NCBI GenBank assembly: GCA_037179385.1
Contig: CM074200.1
Location: 35,963,884-36,027,883, forward strand
Direction of reading: 5' to 3'
Origin: Holothuria scabra
Taxonomy: Eukaryota > Echinodermata > Holothuroidea > Aspidochirotida > Holothuriidae
Length of the DNA stretch: 64,000 bases
The translations under genes were made by a program, and so were the position numbers. The stretch's first letter is position 1. Each line of letters starts with the position of its first letter. The notes under the pieces are model-generated. The model was not told where the DNA came from and ran no database searches. It saw nothing but the letters and a program-made list of their open reading frames with translations. Positions 35,203 to 47,352 of this stretch are shown here, one piece after another.

Positions 35203-38000
35203 ATTATACCATTGTATTTTTTATGATTTTCTTACCAACCACATTTTGCAAGTACTGTATTTAAAGCTGTCCATTTTCATGGCCTTGCAAACCAGAACCT
35301 TTCTTTGTATTACTGATTGTTTTTGCATGTCTTACAAGTTAATATGACAACATAATTAGATATTGTAATTCATGTGTCTTTCATTTTCTACCCCCTGGTT
35401 TGTACTTCAATTTCATGTATTTCTGAAGTATTGCCAAAAAATCACATTTCAGGTTCAATAACTCTGAAGATAACAACTTCAACCAGCCCAAATATTACAG
35501 AATTAACTGTTCATTTGTTTCCTTTCAACAAAACCTCACAGCCAAGTTCAGCCCAACTCACAAAAACTGACTACAAACAGTGGACCATCAAAGCTTATCT
35601 ACACCTTAAATTCATTCAGTAGTTATGACCGCAAACTTTGTTCTTGGCCTGTAATTTATCAAGTACAGTATATCTCTTCTCCCCTCCCCTGAACCCATCC
35701 CTTGAAGGTTATTTTGGACTGCCCACATCTGAAGAAATATTTCTCCCTTCTTTCGGGATACTTTTCATACTTACAGTAGGTTTTGATTCTACATTTGCAG
35801 GCCTTTAATTTTTAAAGATCCAGGTGTGCTAGTCAGTACTGTGCAAAATCACACTCCTCAGGAAACTGGTACGGATGCTGTTTAATCAAACTTTAATTAC
35901 TTAGATTTATACGAGCATTCATTTTATGTGTTTGCATGCAAAAAATCACACTCCTTAGCAGTGATTTAAGGAGAGTGGTGACGTCCAATTACTCTCACAT
36001 GTCTTACAATTAAAAGCATGTCTTTGCAAAATGTTGAGTATAATTTCTGGATTTCTGACTTCTGGTGCACTTTTAAGTGTGCTGGTCTAAGTCTGAAATT
36101 TATGTCAAATATTGCAAAGTAATATAGATCTAAATGGTCTTATCTTCAATCTTGATTTGCAAAAGGGCATTTCATTCTTGTAATTCATGCAGCCCTTACT
36201 GAACTGTAAGTCAAGTACAGTACCACGCTCTTAAACATTCTCACATTTACAATGATTTTTTCACTGGAAACTCAAAAGTCAGATAAGAGGTAGAGTTGAT
36301 TTTTACAATACAGTAGAAACAACACACTTTAACAACTATAAGAAACACATTCTTGGAACTCTTAACACTTTCACAATAAAATTTTACACTGCACACCATA
36401 TCAGATGCATTGTATGTAAAAACATGCCCAAAGCTAGATACTGTACAGATGGTAACCTTGTAAAAACATTTAAAAGATTAATTTTTGAGAAAACTTGTGG
36501 TGGAATGAGTATTGCATATGAGACCTAAATTACTGTAATTGAAAACCCAGATACACCATAGTGTGTATACTATACTGTTAACAACAATACCACACAAATG
36601 AGCTACTGTAATAAAAAGTTGAATTGAAATTGAAAATTCTTTGAACTCCTTGGTAATTATACTAAATGCAAAGCTCATATTATTTGAACAGGGAGCTAGT
36701 CAAATAGCTATAGCAACTCTGGTTTGTAGGAGCAACAGCTGTTAAAACTATCTCAGTTGCTTTCACTTGTAAGTGTATAGGCCACTACTGATGAGAGAAG
36801 GCAGAGCAATATTAAGTGTTATCACGCACCACCTGTCAAGCAGACTTTATGTAGCATCCCTGTCAGACAATTATCCATGTGTAAATAATGAGTCATTCAT
36901 GCTATGTGTAGATAACCATTTCATATACTCCATACTTTTTCATTTAAATAGTAATGGTACCAATTTAAAGTTGTATTAATATTGTTGTATGAATGTAGTT
37001 TTATGTGTTGTAGTCAATAATTTGGTACTAAACCGAATTATTAGCCAGTATTTAAGTAATGCACCTTAACTCTTCTACTATAGCATAATGTTAAGAGAAG
37101 AGGAAGCTACAGTATATTTCTGTATTTCAAGACTTTCATAATTGAGACCAAATGGTTTGATAATGGAAATATATGCTTGCTTACATGCCACATATTGGAG
37201 AATCTTAAACACAAAATTTGATATATTAAGGAAGCTTGAATCAGGATATTATGTCCAAACTCCAGGTGAGAATGAAATACAGTACTTTACCTACAAGTAA
37301 AACAATAGGCCACATAGTGTGTTAAAACCAAGTTATCAGGATCAATAGTGCACCCTAGACATCCTTCCTGGACTTGTGACACACATGATGGTATAAACAA
37401 AGGAAATGATACAGTAGCTAAGACAATCTGTTTCACCATCACTGTTGCTAAGGGTGTTTTACGAACTTTTGTCCACACTTCTTGATGTGTCACACACGCA
37501 TGATGATATTATAGACAATGCATAAGTGACAAATACTATTAAATACCAATTTGTTTGCATGTTTCTTGGTGATTCTTTGTACCTTACTGAATCTACAAGT
37601 GAACCATGGACGGAGTACTGTGCCTCCATGTGTTAAAGGGGCTCATTGAATTGATAAAGATAACTTAATGAGAGTGTTTTAGGGTCACTACCACATGGGA
37701 ATGCTTTCAATTAGCATAAAGAGTCAAATTTCATATCCACAAGTTTTGAAAAAAAGTGAAAATTTTGAATTTTGTGGTTTCCTGACTTGTAAATGGTTTT
37801 GTGTATAATTTGAAAAAACGGCTGGTCACAAATTTTGATGTACTGGACTGAACCATTCAGTACTCGCTCATGAAGCAATTCATCATATGAAGGATAGGAG
37901 GATTGTCTAAATTTGACCATTTGTCACTGGTTTGTAATGGAAACTTGAGAGCTTTGAAAAAATATGTGGAATTTCATGAATCAACTCAATGTGCCACTTC
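35203..38000. other. Intronic sequence without recognised features
   Basis: AT-rich, with scattered TACAGTA words. No exon with plausible splice sites and no repeat termini were identified. Confidence 0.35.
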
Positions 38001-38250
38001 AAAGGGCAAGAGCAGTTGCCCCAAACTTTTTTTAAACAAATTAAGTTTATTTCAATAATTTCCCCTTTTTTCTCTTCAAAGTAACTTTCATTGCTTTAAG
38101 GGAAATATTCAAGCAATGAGATCAATTATGCTCTATGTAAATTAAATTTAACAATAAAGAATAAATAACACTGTCACATGATTCTCAAGAGCCATTTATG
38201 AAATAGAATAGATTACCTGACTTTGGGATGACTGCATAAATTTCCCCTTT
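38001..38250 (+). mobile_element. MITE family S, copy 3 (degraded)
   Basis: The left end AAAGGGCAAGAGCAGTTG is well kept. The interior GTCACATGATTCTC and the right part TTTGGGATGACTGC are recognisable but the terminal CTTGCCCTT has decayed. Confidence 0.6.
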
Positions 38251-38839
38251 ACGGTAATCAAGCTGAGGATCTAGACAGGTGTAGTCCAAGTACAGTATGA
38301 ATTGTGTACAGTAGCTCACAAACACTTGAGGGTTCAAAGGTTTGAAATTCAAATATATTGGCTGGGCTGCTTGGTACTGTACAGTGCTGAACTGTACATC
38401 ATTAAAGTGTCTCACAGAGTTGGTTGGTGAAATTAAACACATTCAACCTGTTCAGTTTTCTTCACATACCAATGACAAATGGTCAAACTTAGACAATCCC
38501 CATATCCTGTAAACAAGTAACTGTTTCAAGAGTGAGTAACTTAAAGGTTCAATTTGGTTTTCAAAAATTTGTGACCTGACACTTTTTCATTATGCACAAA
38601 ACTGTGGACCTGTCAAGTCAGGACACTACAAAATTCAAAATTTTTAACTTTTCCCATTATGTAAATAGGAGGTAGGAAGGAGCAATGCAGATACCGAAAA
38701 CACCTCAAGACAAGTAAAGTAATCAGTTTAAGTTCTACTGTATGCACCAACAGACCAAACTACTGTACAAATTTAATTCAACCAGGGTTCATGTACTGTA
38801 TGCTGTGCTGGGAGACAGTACCCAGAGCTTGATATTATT

Positions 38840-39110
38840 GTCCAGCACTCAGACAGTCTTCGACAATTTTTTTTTTCGTACTGTACTTGTCCGACGGGCT
38901 AGCTGTTTTCTCAATCTATTTGCCCACATAAATATCTACTTGTCCAATTCAAATCTGTTGAGTACATATAATTTTTAAAGTCTAAAAGTACAAATGCCAT
39001 TTTGTGCAACTCAAAAATTTATGGCTGGGGGTACTTGCCCGACGGGCTGCAACATCAAGCACGGTAGTTGCCCGAGTGATATTTTGCTTGTCCCGGGCTG
39101 TTGGGAGGGG
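38840..39110 (+). repeat. Dispersed repeat with GGACAAGT words, copy 2
   Basis: Contains CTTGTCCGACGGGCTAGC and CTTGCCCGACGGGCTGC, related in inverse orientation to 31430-31690. Non-coding; class unknown. Confidence 0.4.
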
Positions 39111-42100
39111 GAAACAAGAAGTTGCTGCCAACTCTCTGTCCAAAATGTTGTGAAAATGAGATGCTACTTCATGGAAAATTTGGACATTTGGGTGAAATTT
39201 TGACAATTGGAAGGACAACTCCTTTCCCTGGACATGTGAAAAACAGCCTGCACAGAAGGCAATTTGGGAAATTGTTATAATGAAAAAAGAAACAAGGCCT
39301 ATGGACAACGATTAAAGAACTGTACAGTACCTCTCTACCAGATGAAAGATTTTTCTTGTCCTAAAGAAACTTAAAATGATGGTTATGTTCTTCTTACAGT
39401 ATGCGATTCTAATACATTTTTAGTACCTCAAACTGTAAGTGTAAGGAATTAGTGCCATTTTGGATGTATCACTAAAAAAGTGTACACCAGGCATTATTGG
39501 TAGCGCAAACTTAAAATAGGGGGTGATTTAAGTTTGTGGCAGAATGTTGTCAATATTCCTATTTTGATGGCAAGTAATGAACCCGGGTTTCAATGACATC
39601 AAATTTTGTAGACTCAGCTTCTTGTTCTTCAATTCTTCCATAGGCAGGCAAGATATCAAATGTTGTACTTAAAAGTGTGGTGACATGAAAATGACAAAAT
39701 AAGTTTTTAGCCAGTTAGTTTTTGTAGGCAATGATGAATACTGTATGCATGTATATATGTGAATAGTGGGTAGTGGGGAGCAAACTAGACTTGGGTGTTT
39801 TTTGTAAAAAGCATTGAAAACCGACAGTAGAAACTAGTCACAATCCCCATCAAAATCTATCCAAATTTAGCCATTTTACAGGACAATTTCTGGTGTTTCT
39901 TAAACTTTACATATACTGACTCTGTACTGAAAGACATTAAGATCATGGAGCAAGCTCCCTGTTCAGATGCCAAATACTTCTGCTACAGACCTAAGAGTTA
40001 CTTTTAATATATAAAAATATGTCATTATAAAACAAAAAGCTTGCCTTAACTACACCAAGTTAGGGAATCTACTGAATGAGCTTTAATTAACATGAATACA
40101 AGTCCTAAACTGCTTTAGGTTTTCTTTCTGTACATGTATGCCTATTTACAGCATCAGATACAGTACCAATATTCAAACTACAGTTTAAGAGCATGACATG
40201 TACAGTAGCCTACAACACAAACGTTGTTTGTCCTAATTCCCCCCTTTATGAGAGCAAAGGACAGGAAACAACTGATATCAGAATACTGCACACTAGAGCT
40301 TTTATAACTGATAAACAACTCTCACTGCTACCTACTGTTGAATGAACTACAGGAATTGTGTACTATACATTGTTCGTGTTAAAAAGGGAAATTTTAGAGA
40401 CTTAAAAACAACCAGGCTGTTTCAGGAAAGTGCAGTTTTTCAGTTTCCATTTGAGGAAGGAAGAGAAATTGAATCCAGTGTTTCAAAAGAGCTTAAAACA
40501 GTACTAAAGACCTTGGAGCTCTTTTGAAGACTCTGAAGAAATATAGGTTGTTTTCATAATTTTTGCAAGATTCCCATTAATTAGGTTAAATGTACAGTAA
40601 TGTATTCAGGATAGAAATGCACTAAAACTAATCTGCCATTTAGCAGGAAATTAGGGCCTGTTAAATTTCACCTTTGGCCAGTGGTGGAATTAAAAATTTC
40701 CAAGTCCAAGAAGTTTTGCAAGATTTTAAGTGTTAAACATGTATATCATTGCAATAGTCAGATTTTAGGCTACAGTATGTGCCTCGCTTGGTGCACAGAA
40801 TTATTTTTCAAGTGTAAAGACCAGGGGTTCTGGGTGTGGCCAGGTCTGGGACTCGGGAACCTGGTTCAGTAAAATTCCTGATACCGTAATGGCGGGGTTT
40901 CCATCAGAGGGGGAAAGGGGGGAATTGTCCCCACCTTTCTAGAAGAAGGTGGGTAAAATCCCCCCCATTTTCATTTCCATAAAGATTAGAAAACTGTCAA
41001 TATCTTGGTTTCTTTCTTAAAAAGACAACACTTTTGCAGCAATGTTTGAACTTGCACAAATAAATGGCCTTTAAAACCTTCAAATTGCACTTTACAGGGG
41101 TCTTGAAGCAAGCTTTTGTCCCCCTGAACCCACTCATAACTTTAGCCTGGGACAGAATCAATTTCGACTTTGGGTTTAGCAGTAATAAATCCCCCCTTTT
41201 TTGTGTTTCTGGCAGAATCCCTGACCAGTCTACTGAGTAATACTAATGATTTGTTAGTTGTAACCAAATGAGAATATTTAAAGGCCATATTTCATGGTTG
41301 GATTCATTGACATCGTTCTCAAGTGTACTTCTCTATTCCTCAGACCCTTTCATGCACTTAGCACTAATCAGCATTCTTAATTTCTTGTTCTGTACTTTTA
41401 TATTTTCAGTAACAATAATTTGCTCCCCCTCCACTCAGTTTAAAAACCTGTTCAGGCCTTTTATCATAACTTTTTGTTTTTTCAAATCTCTTTACAGGCC
41501 TCTGAGTGAGGCCTATCAGTAAAATATTTGGAGAACTTGACCTTAGTTATTTGGGTGACATAGAATTCTAGCTTCTATTACTGTGGCCTTATTACTATTA
41601 ACTCTACATTAGACCTTGTCACTATACTTTTTCAGTAGCTATCATTTGCAAAGCCTAATAGTGTAATAAATCATACAGCACTGCGATGCATTTATGAGTA
41701 ACCTTGTATATAAAGTACCTAAAAAGTAGGGATCGACATAAAGAGGCCTAGTTAGGAATATGTGTAACTGGTGGACACATTGTACACAAAATTTTGCAAA
41801 GTCTCCGATGACAATGCCAGTATAGTAAGTTATCATGAGTTGATCACTATCATGAGTAGATCGGCATATCCCTCTAAACGCCAGTGCAGAAACAGTGGGA
41901 TGTGGTTGCAATGTTAGAACAACCTGAAATGCATTCTTCAAACAACATCAAAACCAATGATTTGTCATCATACTTTTTATGTTTAGAGCAAAAATGTTTG
42001 TCACAGCCAGATTTTCAAGATAAACTTGGCAAAACTATGCACCAGAAATTTGGAAAAATTACTAAAAATGAAGAGGAGCATGTCTTTGTATGAAGTTTTA

Positions 42101-42970
42101 CAAATAAGAAATCTTGTAGAAAAGAGATTACTCTGTATCATTAGGCCTATATTTGAAAATCTTGCCTTTACTGTGGTAATTTATGGGATTTTATTTTTTG
42201 TTTTATGAACTGCTTGACTAAAGATTACTTCATAAGCATTGTCAGTTGTTCTGTCACCTTCATTATAAGATGCTTTTGGCCTGTAAGTTAAACTCCTTGG
42301 CCAGTCTTGCACAATAAGCCTACCCCGATTAAGAATCGGTCTATCACTGTTCCTAAGCAAGTGTTACATGCCCAGGCAACCAATTTTTTCACATTCACCT
42401 AACAGTGACATTACTGACATTCTAAGATTTCTATGGGACCTCCTACTCAAGAAACTTTCCCAGTTAGGCACAGTGTCATGTATTCTGGGGCTCTGGCAGT
42501 AGCATACATGTATTGCACCCACTGACAGATTGTGGTTGTTTTCACTCCAGCTGAAGATTTCATGACCCAGGTGCAGGTCATGCAACAGCTCGGATGCTGG
42601 ACCGACAGATTTCTACTCAACAACCTTATGAGAGAAACTGAATTCATGTCAAGTCTAGCAAAAGACTTAGCCTATCAAGCTTTATACAACCCTCTAACCC
42701 GTGGATTACTTTGGACCTTTAAATAACTAGTCTACAAGCTAACAAGGGATGTAAGGTATAATTTGAGAGGATCTTAGATGTTAAACTGTTCGAAAACTGA
42801 CGTTAGACTTGACCAAAAGTAAGAAGTAACTACAATTTTTCCCAACAACAACATGCACCAACGTTACACGGGACGTAGCCTATAGTATAGTCGTGGCCGT
42901 AGGCCTAGCACGTATTGTAGTTCACCATTCCGTCATTTCGCAAGCAGACCGTCTTACAATAAATTAAGCT
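39111..42970. other. Intronic sequence without recognised features
   Basis: Includes a low-complexity G/C-rich patch at about 40890-40970 (GGGGGAAAGG and CCCCCC words). Short frames at 41884-42208 and 42532-42726 lack recognisable domains. Confidence 0.35.
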
Positions 42971-42976
42971 ACTTAC

Positions 42977-43039
42977 CCAAAACAAAAAGTTGAAAGCGAA
43001 CAGTAAGTACTTCACACATGTAACACAAGCGTTGGCCAT
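42977..43039 (-). CDS. Tetraspanin, exon 1 with start codon
   Basis: Read on the minus strand, ATG at 43039 lies in a good context (GAAAAATGGCC). It opens 21 codons ending in a Trp codon directly before GTAAGT. The product begins MANACVTCVKYLLF and continues AFNFLFW: a short cytoplasmic tail with two Cys (likely palmitoylated), Lys-Tyr, then TM1 with the conserved polar Asn. CD9-type tetraspanins have the same pattern and the same exon end. It joins exon 2 (12178-12378) in phase 0 to give 88 residues, about a third of a typical 200-300-residue tetraspanin. The paralogue cannot be named without the large extracellular loop. Confidence 0.9.
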
Positions 43040-43084
43040 TTTTCTGTTTTCTTTGACACTTTCCAACAAGAAGTGAACCACTTT

Positions 43085-43100
43085 TCAATATATAATTTTT
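43085..43100 (-). promoter_or_regulatory. Possible TATA-like element of the tetraspanin gene
   Basis: On the minus strand a TTATATATT-like sequence lies about 50 bases upstream of the start codon, which would leave a very short 5' UTR. The wider region 42850-43500 has more CpG than the surrounding intron. In AT-rich DNA such a box is weak evidence. Confidence 0.2.
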
Positions 43101-43750
43101 AATTTTCCAGTTTTCAGTGTTCAGATATTCCGAATCGATTATCTACACCTTACTCCTGGCACCAATAACGAAATATGTAACAACGTACTAGTGTACATAT
43201 GTATACATGTATTGTATCTAAACAGTCACCTGCAATATTGCTCCATCCGAGGTTAGTTCTTCCATACGCCATCCAACACACGGGTGCATACTATACACAT
43301 TGCACACAAAGCAAAACATCCTCAACTTCGCGGTACGGTGCTTTGTAATGTCCACAGGTTGAACTTTTAGAGACGCCCGTCTGCCCGAAGGAGATGAAAG
43401 GTTTTGACAGATGATAATCACCGCGGTGGGAATATCACATGTTGCCATGTGCCCATTAATAAATATGGGTCACTTAACTCGATTTTTTTCAAACTGATTA
43501 TGATCGTCTTACATTGTTACTAAGCGGTGTCACTACTGACTGAACCAGGGACGGGTTTCAAATAACTCCACTCCTGAAAGAATTTCGAGCTATTGCAATT
43601 TGAGTAAGAGGAAAGACTGAAACTTCAGTCGTGCTGCATGTTCTCATAGGAGATGGACAAAGGGTAAACTGCAAACAGAACCACTACAAGAAGCGCGTAA
43701 ATTAACAATTCCGTTTCAAGTTATTGACCAATGAGCAAAGCATCTGTTTT
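43101..43750. other. Upstream region of the tetraspanin gene
   Basis: Relatively CpG-containing, non-repetitive sequence immediately 5' of exon 1; the likely promoter region. A 76-codon minus-strand frame (43218-43448) has no recognisable domain. Confidence 0.35.
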
Positions 43751-43930
43751 CAAGGGCAAAATCAGTCGTCCTAATCTTGTGTGAAACATTGTACATTCAA
43801 TGTGACTAAATACTTACACAAAATGTATTTCACGACTGAGGAAGAAAATGTTGTCACGTGATTCAGCGAGCCATTCACGAAACCGACAGGACAGTCTTCT
43901 ACACTAATTCAAGTTGGAGTGACCCCTTTA
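43751..43930 (+). mobile_element. MITE family S, copy 4 (shortened)
   Basis: Left end CAAGGGCAAAATCAGTCGTC, interior GTCACGTGATTC and GAAACCGACAGGACAGTCTTC, and right end CAAGTTGGAGTGACC correspond to copies 1-3, with an internal deletion. It lies about 710 bases upstream of the tetraspanin start. Confidence 0.6.
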
Positions 43931-44334
43931 TGTGTATGATGGATAGGCCGTAGGCTGCGCGAGCAGAGAAGGCAACTGTTCACCCCCCGAGACTACATCA
44001 TGTTCTCCATAGCAGCATGGCGCTATATGCAGACATTGCTTGAACTGCCCCTAGATATTTTGCCCAAGCTATGACCCTGGAAGGTATGATATTAATTCTG
44101 TTCACTCACGCTTTTCGCCACCCCCCTCCCCCTTCCTTGGCCAGTTTTCTCCAATAATAACCTTGCTATTTGTAACATACTAATAAGAAGCTACTGATTA
44201 TGCCATTCTCCATGTATCATTTCGTTGAGCATGATCGAGAAAATGTGATGCATATCATGGACATGTATCAGCGTCAGGTTCTGCAAAAACGGAACAGAAT
44301 CATCACATCTCGGAAAGTTGACAAAAAGGACGAA

Positions 44335-44953
44335 ATGGCTGGTGATACATCTCACTGTCTCACCAATGATCATTCTTCGCCTAGACGTCCATTTCTGATC
44401 GGGGTTGCTGGGGGAACTGCTTCTGGGAAATCCACAGTTTGTCAGAAAATTGTTGAAGGAGTGGGCCAGACAGATCAACGTAAATTATGTATTATCAGCC
44501 AGGAAAGTTTCTATAAGGACCTATCAGAGAAAGATCGAGCCAAGGGGGCTAGTAATTTTGATCATCCAGATGCCTTTGATGAGCACCTGATGACCAGTGT
44601 AATGGAAAATATTGTTGTGGGGATTCCAATTAATGATAAAGTGCACAAATGCAAGGAGAAAAGATGAATTTATTACAGGTAATCCTACAGATGTGGTCAT
44701 TTTTGAGGGTATTTTAGTTTTATACTTCAAACAAATCAGGGAACTTTGCCAAATGAAACTCTTTGTTGATACAGATGCAGACACAAGGTTATCTAGAAGA
44801 GTTTTGAGAGACGTTAAAGAGAAAGGTCGTGACCTCCAGACAATACTGTTGCAATATGTCAATTACGTCAAACCTGCCTTTGAAGAATTTTGCCTCCCAA
44901 CCAAAAGGTATGCTGATATTATCATTCCAATGGGTGCCGAGAATACAGTTGCA
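44335..44953 (+). pseudogene. Uridine-cytidine kinase retropseudogene (UCK1/UCK2-like)
   Basis: The intact enzyme phosphorylates uridine and cytidine in pyrimidine salvage. The reading begins MAGDTSH, like vertebrate UCK N-termini. It shows the P-loop [12 protein letters not shown], then [22 protein letters not shown], then [41 protein letters not shown] and [15 protein letters not shown]. All of this is continuous without introns, although UCK genes are normally multi-exonic, so it looks like a processed copy. A +1 frameshift near 44640-44650 separates the P-loop half from the second half; the expected Tyr-Asp of the PVYD motif reads Asn-Asp. At 44954 the sequence switches to a SINE, removing the C-terminus. 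Another 45 codons open upstream of the Met and are probably old 5' UTR. Confidence 0.9.
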
Positions 44954-45542
44954 CGGGGTGGAGATGGCTCGGTGGTACTGCCTTGCATACTGAAGGTCCC
45001 CAGATCAAATCCCGGTGGAACCACTTGGAAATTTTACGGGGTCTAAAAATTAGCTTGTTCAGCATAGCTGTTCACAGTGATGCTGAGGGGGTTTAAAATT
45101 GGTGAATTACAAAATTGGGTATTTGGTTGTCCGTTTCAGGAAGTTGTCCGACTCAGGAAGTTGTCCGCTTGCTCAGTTCAGATGTTGAGCAGTGGTGCAG
45201 AGCAAGTATAACCTCCACCCCCTCCAGTCTTTGAGAAAGTGGAAAGTGGGGATACGCTCACGTCCGTCGGATGGGGACGTTAAATGGCGGTCCAGGGAGC
45301 AGGATTGGGAGCTATTAGTACACGCCTGCCTCGTTACCTTTGAGCACTAGTCGAAAAGAGAAGGCAAAGTTCGCCGGTGTTCATCCACACTCACTCTGGT
45401 ATTGGATCTTCGAAGAGTTAAATGATGAGGGCCTGGACTTCAGGGCATCTTATGGGGATTTGGCCCTCCTTTGCCCTTCAACCTGTTATGTTATGTTATG
45501 TTATGTTATGTTATGTTATGTTATGTTATGTTATGTTATGTT
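44954..45542 (+). mobile_element. tRNA-derived SINE with (TTATG)n tail
   Basis: The head carries a type-2 pol III promoter: box A TGGCTCGGTGGT near 44965 and box B-like AGATCAAATCCC near 45003, in a tRNA-like context. The body (about 45050-45480) contains GGATGGGGACGTTAAATGGCGG, in part, and other non-tRNA sequence, and ends in about a dozen TTATG units. The join to the kinase relic is abrupt, so the SINE is inserted in it or truncated it. It is long for a SINE, close to 590 bases. Confidence 0.7.
45485..45542 (+). repeat. (TTATG)n pentanucleotide tail
   Basis: Nearly perfect tandem TTATG repeats, best read as the 3' tail of the SINE. Confidence 0.9.
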
Positions 45543-46221
45543 AAAACAACTTGAAGTTTAGGACTTATGGGCAATGTCCCTTTCAACGAGCCCTTACAGT
45601 CAATCCTTTTTAGAACAAAATTCTCGCTTTAGGTGACATTTACAAAAACCAGCTGGGTTTCGTTTAGACCTATATAGGCTAAAAATAGTAGCACCCCTTC
45701 CGATTTTACCTCACTCTTCAAGGCTTACAGTAATTTCCATTCTTACTCTACCATGGTAAAATGATAGTCTTTTTAGTCCGTACACTCGTTTGCCAAATAT
45801 GCATGGTCAAATGCTAACTAGCCTATCCATGAAATTGCTTCTTTTTTGAGAAAGTGGCAAGGCAAAGTGGTATAATTTGACATCTGGTAACCCAGAAGAC
45901 ATTAGTTCCACATTAACTGATATTGATCTAGCTTCACATAAATAAGAAGGCTATGAGTTTAAAATATGCCCCATATTTTATTGACCCATTGTCACCATGC
46001 GGAACCAATTTCAGGATGTTGTCTTGCCGTTGTTAATGCTTCGTGATGTAATATCTACAAAACGCGCTTTACAATTTTCACTTTCAAGTTCTGTTTCCGA
46101 TATTTCTAAGGTCCATCATGAAAGCGCACAGGCCGATGTTATCATGCTACCTCCATCTTCTAAACCGAAGAAAGGGGGTACAATTCGGCAATAATTAGAT
46201 ATGTTATTTCAAAATATAACT

Positions 46222-46223
<2 letters not shown>
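45543..46223. other. Unassigned sequence
   Basis: A 65-codon frame (45997-46194) ends KPKKGGTIRQ and has no recognisable homology. No continuation of the kinase relic could be found after the SINE. Confidence 0.3.
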
Positions 46224-46312
<89 letters not shown>

Positions 46313-46330
46313 TGTGTGTGGGTGGGTGGG
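46224..46330 (+). repeat. (TG)n microsatellite
   Basis: About 100 bases of TG dinucleotides ending in GGTGGGTGGGTG. It directly abuts a LINE 3'-end fragment, so it may have grown from that element's tail. Confidence 0.95.
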
Positions 46331-46514
46331 TGTAGGAAGAACTTTATTTTCACTCTCAACATAAAAACATACAAAACAGCAAATATGTAACTACATTTTA
46401 CTATACTTTACCCCTAAAAACTTACAGTTACGAGAGCAAGAAAAGGGTGTTTTCACTGACGTCACAAACCCCGCCGCTTTGGACGCGCAAAAACGAAGCC
46501 TTGAAGGGAAGTTG
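46331..46514 (-). mobile_element. LINE 3'-end fragment
   Basis: Shares GGAAGAACTTTATT (an AATAAAG signal on the minus strand) with the 3' end of the larger LINE at 46541-46554. That suggests a second, severely 5'-truncated copy of a related LINE. The right part (46450-46500) contains TTTTCACTGACGTCAC, which resembles a MITE end. Confidence 0.45.
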
Positions 46515-46816
46515 TTTTTTTTTTTTTTTTTTTTTTTTAAGGAAGAACTTTATTCCCATCTTGAAAATATATACATATGTACATATATATAAAACATAGG
46601 TTGGGAAATAAATATAATACTTACAAATATTTACGAACTAATTAATTCAACTTACAGTATCATTACATTAACATCATAATTCAATTCACTTATACATCAC
46701 ATTTTAAATTGGAAGGAAGAAATCTTCTTTTCTTGACTCATATACATATGTACCTACGAAAATTGGAAAATAAATAAAATGCAAGTGTTAACAGTAATTA
46801 CAGTATGAAACCTTTG

Positions 46817-47344
46817 TTACAAATTATAAATAAGGTCACCATTCCCCAGGGTAACACATGACCTATCCTTAATCCACATTTTGAAAAATTTTTCCTTCGA
46901 AAATCTTCTGTAATCGGCTTCGATTCTGTCTTTAATAGTTTTAATAATTATTGACAGTATTTCTTGATAACTTTGAACTTCTAACTCGAAAACATGTAAA
47001 CATCTTGATTTCCAGAGGATAAATTTAGTCACACAGAAGATAAACCAAATTCTGTTAAAAACCTGCTTCCTGCAGTTTATATCGGGAAAGCCAAACATAA
47101 ACAAGTGGGTGTTAAAATCAACAACACTGCCTCCTAGCTTTGTGAAAGTATCTTTGACCCATGTTAGAATGGGCTGGACTTTTGGACAATCCCAAAAAAT
47201 GTGGACTAAAGTCTCTACGTCAGTACAACCGTCAAAGGGACAAACACCATCACCCATACCCCAGTCTTTGATTCTTTTCCCCGTATAAAGAACTTGGTGA
47301 GCTAGTCTCCACTGGAAATCAATAAGCTTATTATCAAGAAACAA
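46817..47344 (-). pseudogene. LINE ORF2, C-terminal domain with CCHC motif
   Basis: About 175 codons. Early residues (DFQWRLAHQVLYTGKRI) are a conserved post-RT segment of Tx1/L1 LINEs. The zinc-binding motif reads CPFDGCTDVETLVHIFWDCP (C35, C40, H48, C53). A short gap and frame change separate it from the RT frame at 47353. The true stop is at 46817. Confidence 0.85.
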
Positions 47345-47352
47345 ACCGAAGA

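Larger units (their letters stand above)
12379..42976 (-). other. Tetraspanin intron 1 (30,598 bases)
   Basis: Bounded by a GTAAGT donor at 42971-42976 and a TTACAG acceptor ending at 12379, both on the minus strand. The flanking exons join in phase 0 within TM1, the expected place for the first intron of CD9-like tetraspanins. The intron is filled with mobile elements listed separately. Confidence 0.85.

Noticed and set aside
44200..44667. Functional uridine-cytidine kinase gene
   Set aside because: Frameshift after the first half, loss of introns and loss of the C-terminus to a SINE.
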